Below are positions 8,042 through 15,035 of a stretch of DNA of 64,000 nt, one piece after another (positions within the stretch are counted from its first letter, which is position 1; each line of letters starts with the position of its first letter). The translations under genes and the position numbers were made by a program. Below the pieces are notes generated by a model. It was not told the DNA's origin. It made no database searches and worked only from the letters and a program-made list of their open reading frames with translations. The stretch is taken from positions 2,980,575 through 3,044,574 of the forward strand of contig NZ_GG697169.2 in the NCBI RefSeq assembly GCF_000161835.1, written 5' to 3'. The stretch is from Thalassobium sp. R2A62 (GTDB taxonomy: Bacteria; Pseudomonadota; Alphaproteobacteria; Rhodobacterales; Rhodobacteraceae).

Positions 8042-9534
8042 TTCTCCAATTCTTTTTGCGCGGCATGGATGGCCGCAATATGGCGGTCGATGGTGCTGGC
8101 AAATTCGGTGTCCCCAACGGATTTTGCTTCCCTTCTTTTTGCCACCAGACCTTCGAGAAGAGGGGTCAGATGCGCCTTTTTCGATAGGCGGAACTTGGGG
8201 CATAGAAAGCATGCGAATGGGGCGGATAAGTCGTCCAGCGCACCACAGCCGCCGGACGCGCAACCGCCCAATTTCGGCTGACGGCTTTCAAAATCAGACA
8301 CGACCGTGCTGAGGGCAAAATCATCCAGTTCTTCCTCGGTAATCACTTCACCTGTGAACCGCGCTGCGGCGTGCATAAATTTGCCATCAAGCAAGCTACT
8401 CATCTGCTGATGATGGCGCGTTGCCACCTCCACATACGCCTCACAGCTTTGAAGGCTATCATGCTCCAACCAAGCCGCGATGACCTCAGCGGTGCACCCC
8501 TGGATAGCAAGCAGCGTTCCGACTGTGTGGCGATCCCGATTTGCAGTGATCCTCATAGGCTTGCCCGTACGGGGCGAGATTACCTTTAGCCTAAGCATCA
8601 TCCGCCTGTAGTGGGCCGAAAAACTTTCACTCGGGAAGTGGCCCTCTAGCTCTGGATCATCGAGACTATTTTTGCCCCTTGGAGGCGTGAACAGTGCGCG
8701 CTCTTGCCAGGGGATTTCGCTGTCCTCTTCCTTGCGCTTGAGCGCATGCTTTTCCAACACATGGGCATAGAACATCGGGGTGGGCCGTAGTGGCCCGCGA
8801 TCAAACTTGGGACTTATTTTCTTGCGAATAGGGAAGCGTATTTGGGTTCGATTTTCACCCGTCAGCGCGGGTGTTTGGACATCACCAAGTTTCAGCGCAG
8901 CGTTTGAGATGGGACGCTGTCCGTAGAGCCGCACTGTCATCGCAAGGAGGTAGTCGTGGTCGCTAATTTTGCCTTTGTCATAGGCCTCTTGCAAGGCCTG
9001 ATCTATGGCAAGAATTTCACTGTCGAGATACGGGCCTTCGTTCGGATCGAGCGTTAAGATATGGATACATGAGGTCTTCTTAGGGGTCGTTCGGGTGACT
9101 TCATTTTGCAGCTCTGCGTCCGGCGCCAGATATTCATGCGAGAGCATTTCGAGAACAAAGAATTTTGCTGGGACTAAGTAATTTTTGCTCTCACTTTTGA
9201 GAGTAAATTCCCGAATATCATCGGCTGTAATCGTTGCGAGTTTCGAACCCGGCGCACGGCCTTTGATAACAAGCTCAGCGAATGCCGATACGGCGAGCAT
9301 ATCGGATTTCACAGCAGCGGCCGTGACGCTTTCAAGCCGCGCACTTGCGGTTGCTTTTATGGCGTTCAAAAGCTCGGGCGTGCAGACCTTTGCAAGACGC
9401 TCGAAGCTGATGTTGTGGTTGTTACCCCCAGACACGAATGGACCCCATTTCAGGTCATTCAAATTGTATGCTTTGCCGTTATGGTAGCGAACCGTCAGTT
9501 GCTCCCGTGTGGGAAGATTGGTGCGGATATTCAT
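8038..9534 (-). CDS. Tyrosine recombinase (second of trio) with C-terminal Cys cluster
   Basis: A 498-residue phage-integrase-family protein. Residues ~65-130 resemble the SAM-like core-binding domain. Catalytic positions: Arg207 (GQRPISNAAL), the RDRHTVGT segment with Arg335, His358 (WLEHDS) and Tyr367 (CEAYVEV). The first His of the usual HxxR box is replaced by Asn332. A C-terminal Cys set (Cys425, 430, 442, 445) looks like a zinc knuckle. Start and stop overlap the neighbouring recombinase genes by 4 bases each, so the three are probably made in fixed ratio. The His-to-Asn change suggests reduced or specialised catalysis. Confidence 0.85.
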   Translation of the reverse strand: MNIRTNLPTREQLTVRYHNGKAYNLNDLKWGPFVSGGNNHNISFERLAKVCTPELLNAIKATASARLESVTAAAVKSDMLAVSAFAELVIKGRAPGSKLATITADDIREFTLKSESKNYLVPAKFFVLEMLSHEYLAPDAELQNEVTRTTPKKTSCIHILTLDPNEGPYLDSEILAIDQALQEAYDKGKISDHDYLLAMTVRLYGQRPISNAALKLGDVQTPALTGENRTQIRFPIRKKISPKFDRGPLRPTPMFYAHVLEKHALKRKEEDSEIPWQERALFTPPRGKNSLDDPELEGHFPSESFSAHYRRMMLRLKVISPRTGKPMRITANRDRHTVGTLLAIQGCTAEVIAAWLEHDSLQSCEAYVEVATRHHQQMSSLLDGKFMHAAARFTGEVITEEELDDFALSTVVSDFESRQPKLGGCASGGCGALDDLSAPFACFLCPKFRLSKKAHLTPLLEGLVAKRREAKSVGDTEFASTIDRHIAAIHAAQKELEK

Positions 9535-10874
9535 ACCTTAGGTCCTCCGTTCGGGCCGGTCAGTGCTTCCCTGGTGCTCCAGCCGTCTTTCATCGCTTGA
9601 CGCGATAGTTCGAAAGCACTCCCTTTGCTGTAGTGTTGTGTCATCTCGGAGTAAGGCGACCAGCCATTGATATACGTGGCCACCTTGCGGTACTCTTCGT
9701 TGGTCCACCCTTGCGCCTGTGCCAGTGCAGAAAGCTCCTGATTTTGCAGGTGGCGGAATGCGTGGAAGTTTACCTTGCCAGTGCCAAGTTTACCGCATGC
9801 GTGTTCGAGAATTCTAACCGCAGACGTCTTACTGATCGGTTTGTTTTTATGCTTCTCGGTGTTGTTTGAGAGGCTTAAAAAAATAAAGTCATTGGTGCGC
9901 GCATGAGGGATCTCTTGGTTCATTTCCTCCCATTTTTCAAGCAACGCAAACGTATGCTCATGCAACACGATCTCGCGGTCATTCGTTTTGGTATTTCCTT
10001 TCCTGGCCCGCGCGTTGTCTGGATCGTTGTGACGGCGCCTGATTTTGATCAGGCCGCGCGGTTGGAAATCGCACCATTTAAGCTCTCTCACCTCACTGAT
10101 ACGCCCGCTCGTCTCCATCACAAGACGCAAGAAAACCTCATTCCTCAGAGCGATGGGGCTCTTCTTGGCTTTATCTCGCTTGTCTGGCCAGAGACCTCTC
10201 ACGTCGCATGTGAAAAAGGCCTGTACAAATTTCTGAGCATTATTGATCCTTGTGGGCGATATGCGAGATGCGATGCCCTTGGAGGCACCACTCATCAACT
10301 GCTGGGAGATTGAACCCGGAGCATAAATCGATTTCTTTTTTGACACCTTTTGCGGGGGTGCTAAGCGCTTCTCTCGAACCTGCATATTTACAGTTTTGTC
10401 ACGCCCATAGTTGCGCAGCACAGCGTTCCCATGTTCGCCCAAAAATCTCAGGTAAGTGTCGGTGTGTAAGCGCCTTGAGCGCAGTTCGCTGTCCGATACT
10501 GTCTCACGCGCCAAGAGCCAGTCATTCAATTTGATTGGGGGAGCTATCAGGAGGCTGCGAAGGTCGTTCACATATAGGGGAATGAACGATTTAAAATCTT
10601 CGATCTGAGGAGATGACAGGCACTCTCCATGGACCATCTCTTTCTCTACATCAATGCCCACAAACTGCGCCCATAGCTTGAGCGGCATGATGGATTGAAG
10701 CATCTTTTCAATCGACGACGGGGTCAGATGTCGGTTGGATGCGCTCCACATCCAACCATACCAATCATAGGAACCATCATCATTGATCGGGATTACAGCC
10801 CGTTCGCCCTTGAGATTTCCATGTTGGCGTATGATCACTTTAATGGGCAAAACAATATCCTTCGATGGGTTCAA
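9531..10874 (-). CDS. Tyrosine recombinase (first of trio)
   Basis: A 447-residue site-specific recombinase, the promoter-proximal gene of the element operon. Catalytic residues are complete: Arg258 (SGRISEVREL), His371 and Arg374 (FHAFRHLQ), a Trp/Ser region (INGWSPY) and Tyr415 (TQHYSKG). The N-terminal ~230 residues form an unusually long arm- and core-binding part. It is the best candidate for the main integrase. Its start lies about 170 bases from the right end of the element, so promoter and recombination sites must share that interval. GmtY or TnpA of known multi-recombinase elements would be the analogous position. Confidence 0.88.
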   Translation of the reverse strand: MNPSKDIVLPIKVIIRQHGNLKGERAVIPINDDGSYDWYGWMWSASNRHLTPSSIEKMLQSIMPLKLWAQFVGIDVEKEMVHGECLSSPQIEDFKSFIPLYVNDLRSLLIAPPIKLNDWLLARETVSDSELRSRRLHTDTYLRFLGEHGNAVLRNYGRDKTVNMQVREKRLAPPQKVSKKKSIYAPGSISQQLMSGASKGIASRISPTRINNAQKFVQAFFTCDVRGLWPDKRDKAKKSPIALRNEVFLRLVMETSGRISEVRELKWCDFQPRGLIKIRRRHNDPDNARARKGNTKTNDREIVLHEHTFALLEKWEEMNQEIPHARTNDFIFLSLSNNTEKHKNKPISKTSAVRILEHACGKLGTGKVNFHAFRHLQNQELSALAQAQGWTNEEYRKVATYINGWSPYSEMTQHYSKGSAFELSRQAMKDGWSTREALTGPNGGPKV

Positions 10875-11043
10875 AAAGAACGCAATCCATGCATAAAGAA
10901 GCCGGAGGCTCTGATGAGTAATTACGCTTCGTGTAAAAAATGTTGGCCAGGGCCCACTTTTGCGAAATTATCATTCAAAGACAGTGCTATTATTCAGTCC
11001 GGCGGCGCGGCAACCATACGGGTCAGTGTTCTAGGTGGCGGAA
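10875..11043. other. Right-end non-coding region of the element
   Basis: 169 bases between the first recombinase start and the right junction. It should hold the operon promoter and the right attachment arm. TCTAGGTGGC at 11030-11039 is the partial inverted match of GTCACGTAGA at the left end (2772-2781); 7 of 10 positions agree. I could not assign -35/-10 boxes with confidence. Confidence 0.5.
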
Positions 11044-11052
11044 TCAGTTTTC
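11044..11052. repeat. Right copy of 9-bp direct repeat flanking the mobile element
   Basis: TCAGTTTTC, identical to 2762-2770. Host coding resumes in the same reading frame (Ser-Val-Phe-Pro-Val-Ser-His), showing that precise excision between the two copies would restore the gene. Confidence 0.8.
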
Positions 11053-11673
11053 CCTGTCAGCCACGCATCTTTTGCGATGACCACGCCTATGGGCACGGTC
11101 TATAACGATCCGGTCGGCGATCCGGCGAAATATGCCGACTTGCCCGCCGCCGACGCGATTTTGGTCACACACCACCACGGTGATCATTTTAATCTTGATA
11201 CGCTGACCGCATTGATGGGCGACGAAACGGTTCTGATCACGAACCCGACTGTGTATGACAAACTGCCCGCCGACATGCAGGCACAGGCCACAGCGCTCGC
11301 CAACGGTGAAACGGGCCAACTTCTTGGTATGCCGATCGAGGCGATCCCAGCCTATAATACCACCGAAGACCGGACGAAATATCATCCCAAGGGGCGCGAC
11401 AACGGATACGTTCTGATCGCTGACGGGTTGCGCATCTATATCGCGGGCGACACCGAAGGCACTGACGAGATGCGCGCATTGACCGATATTGATGTGGCGT
11501 TTGTTCCAATGAACCTGCCGTTCACAATGGACGAAGACGCCGCTGCCGACGCGGTCGCGGCCTTCGCCCCCAAGGTGGTCTATCCTTACCACTACAAGAA
11601 CTCGGATGTGTTTGCCTTTGCCGACGCGCTGACAGGCGACACCCAGATCAAAATGGCCAAGTGGTACGTCTAG
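11044..11673 (+). pseudogene. 3' part of the split MBL-fold metallo-hydrolase gene
   Basis: This part encodes the catalytic body of a metallo-beta-lactamase-fold hydrolase, including THHHGDHFNL (zinc ligands HxHxDH), a GDTEG segment near residue 135 and YHYKNSD with a late His. It lacks the export signal left behind at 2648-2770. An in-frame GTG at 11035, inside element DNA, could start a shorter cytosolic product, but there is no convincing ribosome site. Related roseobacter proteins are exported MBL hydrolases of unknown substrate. The gene ends at a strong hairpin shared with trpS. Confidence 0.85.
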
Positions 11674-11680
11674 AACGAAA

Positions 11681-11712
11681 AGAGCACGCCGCGATGTGTC
11701 GGGGCGTGCTCT
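11681..11712 (-). terminator. Hairpin terminator between converging genes
   Basis: AGAGCACGCC (11681-11690) pairs perfectly with GGCGTGCTCT (11703-11712). Read on the minus strand the stem is followed by TTTTCG, so it suits trpS termination. On the plus strand it ends the MBL hydrolase transcript without a U-tract. Confidence 0.7.
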
Positions 11713-11733
11713 CATGATTGATGCGGGTTGGCG

Positions 11734-12756
11734 TTAGCTGCCGACCATTCCAACAATTTCATAGGTCTTTTTCAGGATAGGCGACGCGATCTCGCGACCC
11801 CGTTCAGCCCCACGTGCAAGGATGCGGTCGATCTCGGCCTGATCCTGCATAAGACGGGCCATCTCGGTGGAAATCGGTGCCAGCTTGGCCACCGCCAGAT
11901 CTGCCAGCATCGGCTTGAACTCGCCAAACTGTTTGCCGCCAACTTCGGCCAGAACGGCATCGACTGACTGGTCGGCGAGTGCCGCGTAGATGTTAACCAG
12001 ATTGCGCGCCTCTGGCCGCTCGGCCAGCCCTTCGGCGCTCTCTGGCAAAGGTTCGGGATCAGTCTTTGCTTTGCGGATCTTCTTGGCAATCGTATCAGCG
12101 TTGTCGGTCATGTTGATGCGGCTCGCATCAGACGGGTCGGACTTGGACATCTTCTTGGATCCGTTACGCAGCGACATCACGCGCGTCGCGGCCCCTTCGA
12201 TGACCGGTTCGGTGATCGGGAAGAAATCCACACCAAAGTCGTTGTTGAACTTGGCGGCGATATCCCGCGTCAGTTCCAAATGCTGTTTCTGATCTTCGCC
12301 CACAGGTACATGCGTCGCGTGATAGATCAGAATGTCGGCCGCCATCAGCGCAGGATAGCCAAACAGCCCCAGCGACGCGTTCTGCGAATTCTTGCCAGCT
12401 TTGTCTTTCCATTGGGTCATCCGCTGCATCCAGCCCATGCGAGCGACACAGTTGAAAATCCAACCCAACTGCGCGTGTTCGGGCACTTGGGACTGGTTGA
12501 ACAAAATGGATTTTTCGGGATCGATGCCCGACGCGATAAAGCCTGCGGCCAATTCGCGTGTGTTCTGACGCAATGCGGCAGGATCCTGCCAGACCGTGAT
12601 CGCGTGTAGATCGACCATGCAATAGACGGTCTCAAAGCCGCCAACGTTTTGCATATCTACGAAACGCTTCATCGCGCCCAGATAGTTGCCAAGGGTCAGG
12701 CCGCCGGACGGCTGGATGCCGGAAAAGACGCGGGGCGTAAAAGTGGTATCAGTCAT
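11734..12756 (-). CDS. trpS: Tryptophanyl-tRNA synthetase
   Basis: A 340-residue class I aminoacyl-tRNA synthetase that charges tRNA-Trp with tryptophan using ATP. It shows [17 protein letters not shown] (the HIGH-equivalent), the Trp-pocket region, the [17 protein letters not shown] segment and [10 protein letters not shown] (KMSKS loop). The length is normal. It is flanked by the broken MBL gene and, divergently, a rhomboid-like gene. Nothing odd was seen. Confidence 0.97.
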   Translation of the reverse strand: MTDTTFTPRVFSGIQPSGGLTLGNYLGAMKRFVDMQNVGGFETVYCMVDLHAITVWQDPAALRQNTRELAAGFIASGIDPEKSILFNQSQVPEHAQLGWIFNCVARMGWMQRMTQWKDKAGKNSQNASLGLFGYPALMAADILIYHATHVPVGEDQKQHLELTRDIAAKFNNDFGVDFFPITEPVIEGAATRVMSLRNGSKKMSKSDPSDASRINMTDNADTIAKKIRKAKTDPEPLPESAEGLAERPEARNLVNIYAALADQSVDAVLAEVGGKQFGEFKPMLADLAVAKLAPISTEMARLMQDQAEIDRILARGAERGREIASPILKKTYEIVGMVGS

Positions 12757-12831
12757 GGAACAACTCGGGCTGGAAATACATGTTACGCTGGCTTACCCAT
12801 GCACTTGGGCCCCGTCAACTGAGGTGACAGA

Positions 12832-13506
12832 ATGAACCAGCCGCTTATCCATCCCGTCCCGCGTGTTGTTATCGGGCTTGGCGCGATGATCGTATTGATC
12901 GAGGCGCTCTTTTGGTTGACCAGCACGGGCATCGTTTTCCCGCCTGAGGCGGCGGGCTGGCGGATCGGGGCCATCCAATCCTTTGCTGTCTATGACCAGT
13001 TGTTTGATTTTGCGGTTGAGCGGCGCGAGGCCAGTTGGGACCAAATTAAACGTTTCGTATTCTACCCGTTCCTGCACCGTTCTTGGATTGATGCGGCCTT
13101 TGGGGCGGTCATTGTGCTGGCGATTGGCAACTATGTTGGTCGCGTCTTGTCCCCCATTGCAACGTTGGTTGTTTTCTTTGGGTCCAGCATTTTAGGCGCA
13201 TTGACGTTCTGTCTGATCGTCAATGATCCGTTCCCGCTCTTTGGTGCCTATCCTGCGGGCTACGGGCTGATCGGGGCCTACACGTGGGTGCTATGGCAAC
13301 GCTTGGGGGCGATGGGCGACAATCAATTGAACGCGTTTCGCCTGATCGGGTTTTTGCTGGGCATTCAGTTGGTGTTTGGCATCTTGTTTGGAACCAGCAT
13401 GAGCTGGATCGCAGAACTGGTCGCCTTTGTTGTTGGCTTTGCACTGACACCGATGCTGGTGCCGGGAGGCTGGGCACGGATGCTGTCGCGGTTGCGCAAC
13501 GACTAG
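12832..13506 (+). CDS. Rhomboid-like membrane protein lacking catalytic residues
   Basis: 224 residues with about six hydrophobic segments in the rhomboid pattern: YPFLHRSWIDAAFG as the L1/WR-like region, GAYPAGYGLIGAY where active rhomboids have GASGAxxGLIGAY, and WIAELVAFVVG where they have AHIGGFVAG. The serine is replaced by Tyr140 and the histidine by Glu195, so it is predicted to be an inactive (pseudoprotease) rhomboid of the inner membrane. The start at 12832 follows a GAGGTGAC ribosome site. It converges on murJ with a 4-base overlap of stop regions. Function unknown. Confidence 0.75.
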   Translation: MNQPLIHPVPRVVIGLGAMIVLIEALFWLTSTGIVFPPEAAGWRIGAIQSFAVYDQLFDFAVERREASWDQIKRFVFYPFLHRSWIDAAFGAVIVLAIGNYVGRVLSPIATLVVFFGSSILGALTFCLIVNDPFPLFGAYPAGYGLIGAYTWVLWQRLGAMGDNQLNAFRLIGFLLGIQLVFGILFGTSMSWIAELVAFVVGFALTPMLVPGGWARMLSRLRND

Positions 13507-15035
13507 GCTTTGCGCCGCAGATCCCGCAGATCAAACGCGCCGAGCAGTCGACCAAAAGCATAGTAGCTGCCCGTGCCCGCACCGACCAATAGCGCCAACG
13601 CCGCATAGCGGATCGTAGGGGCGGCGAGAAACGGTCCCAGCAAAACGGACACGCACCACAACACGGCACCCATCAGCCCAGAGGCCAAAAGAATGCGCCA
13701 GAACCGGCGTTTAAATTGCGCGTCAAAGGCGGCTGCATCCCCCAGCTTGCGTGCGCCGCGTAGCAACAACGCCATCATCACCCAACCTGCCAATGTCGTC
13801 GCCAACGCCGCCGCCATATAGCCGATCTGTGTGGCCAGTCCGATCGCAACAACCGCGTTCACGACCATAGACACTAATGCGTAATTTAGCGGGCTGCGCG
13901 TGTCTTCGCGTGCATAGAACAGGGGCTGCAGCGCCTTTTGCATCACAAACGCGGGCAAGCCGAGCCCGTAGATTGCAACAGCGACTGCCGTGGCGGCACT
14001 GTCATCACTGGTGAACGCACCGCGTTCAAACAGAATTGAGATGAGAGGGACCGGAATTGCAATCAGCGCGATAGACGCGGGAACTGTCAGAGTAAGCGAC
14101 ACTTCGGCTGCGCGATTAAACGCATGTTTGCCGCCCTCATGATCACCAGCGCGCAGCTTGCGAGAGAGGTCGGGCAATAGCACCACACCAATGGCAATGC
14201 CAACCACACCCAACGGCAGTTGATACAAACGGTCCGCATAGTTGAGCCAAGCAATCGCACCGTCAAAGAAACTTGCGACTTGGCGTCCGACCAGCAGGTT
14301 CACTTGGACAACGCCACCCGCCAGAGCCGCAGGAAACGCGATGATCGCCAGACGCTTTAGCTCGGGTGTCATCTTGGGGCGTTGCAAACACATCGTGAAC
14401 CCAGCGCGCGCCGCCGCGATCCAAACCAGCGCCAGTTGTGCCATGCCTGCAATTGGAACTGTCCAAACCAACGTGCGCCCAACGTCCCATCCAGCCCCTT
14501 TGGCCAAATAAACCGCTGCAATAAACAAGATGTTCAGCAGAACAGGGGCGGCCGCGGCGGCCAAAAACCGGCCCGTCGCGTTCAGCACGCCTGACAGCAA
14601 AGCCGCCAATGAGATGAACAAAATATAGGGAAACGCGATGCGTCCAAAGTCGGTGGCCAGATCGAAACGTTCGTCCCCGACAAAACCACTGGCCATCGCA
14701 TAGACCAACCACGGCATCGCAAAGACAGCCAAGACCGTCACAGCGATCACCACGGTAGCAAGCCCATTGAACGCATCCCTCGCAAAGCGTTCGGGGTCAT
14801 CGCCGTCCTCTATTTTCTTAGAGAACATGGGCACAAAGGCCATGTTGAACGCACCCTCGGCAAAGAAACGACGGAACATATTCGGCAGGGCAAAGGCGAT
14901 CAAAAATGCCTCGGCCACCGGCCCCGCGCCCAAGGTCGCAGCAATCAGAATATCACGGATAAATCCAAAAACGCGGCTGGCCAGTGTCCAAACACCTACG
15001 GTCATGAATCCGCGCATCAATCGGATTGGCTTCAC
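13503..15035 (-). CDS. murJ: Lipid II flippase MurJ (MviN)
   Basis: A 510-residue polytopic membrane protein of the MVF superfamily with ~14 hydrophobic segments. Hallmarks are the N-terminal RVFGFIRDILIAATLGAG and FRRFFAEGAFNMAFVP, and mid-protein YADRLYQLPLGVVGIA. It moves lipid-linked peptidoglycan precursors to the outer face of the inner membrane. Its start overlaps the stop of glnD by 4 bases (ATGA). The glnD-murJ-trpS neighbourhood is common in Rhodobacteraceae. Confidence 0.95.
   Translation of the reverse strand: MKPIRLMRGFMTVGVWTLASRVFGFIRDILIAATLGAGPVAEAFLIAFALPNMFRRFFAEGAFNMAFVPMFSKKIEDGDDPERFARDAFNGLATVVIAVTVLAVFAMPWLVYAMASGFVGDERFDLATDFGRIAFPYILFISLAALLSGVLNATGRFLAAAAAPVLLNILFIAAVYLAKGAGWDVGRTLVWTVPIAGMAQLALVWIAAARAGFTMCLQRPKMTPELKRLAIIAFPAALAGGVVQVNLLVGRQVASFFDGAIAWLNYADRLYQLPLGVVGIAIGVVLLPDLSRKLRAGDHEGGKHAFNRAAEVSLTLTVPASIALIAIPVPLISILFERGAFTSDDSAATAVAVAIYGLGLPAFVMQKALQPLFYAREDTRSPLNYALVSMVVNAVVAIGLATQIGYMAAALATTLAGWVMMALLLRGARKLGDAAAFDAQFKRRFWRILLASGLMGAVLWCVSVLLGPFLAAPTIRYAALALLVGAGTGSYYAFGRLLGAFDLRDLRRKA

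Larger units (their letters stand above)
2771..11043. mobile_element. ~8.3 kb element with three tyrosine recombinases and a helicase
   Basis: This insertion splits an MBL-fold hydrolase gene and is bounded by the 9-bp repeat TCAGTTTTC. It carries one minus-strand operon: three distinct tyrosine recombinases (447, 498 and about 692 residues), proteins of 135 and 145 residues, and a 639-residue RecD/TraA-like helicase. Near the termini, GTCACGTAGA (2772-2781) and the inverted complement of TCTAGGTGGC (11030-11039) form an imperfect inverted repeat. Base composition is visibly more AT-rich than the flanking genes. Multi-recombinase operons are known from Tn554 (TnpABC), RIT (recombinase in trio) and Gamma-Mobile-Trio elements; the helicase at the end of the operon distinguishes this one from what I know of those. 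No other cargo is evident. Confidence 0.85.

Noticed and set aside
8042-8263. N-terminal extension of the third recombinase to an ATG at 8263
   Set aside because: It lies wholly inside the second recombinase gene, is Arg/Pro-rich like an out-of-frame translation, and the ATGA overlap start at 8041 has a GGAG site.
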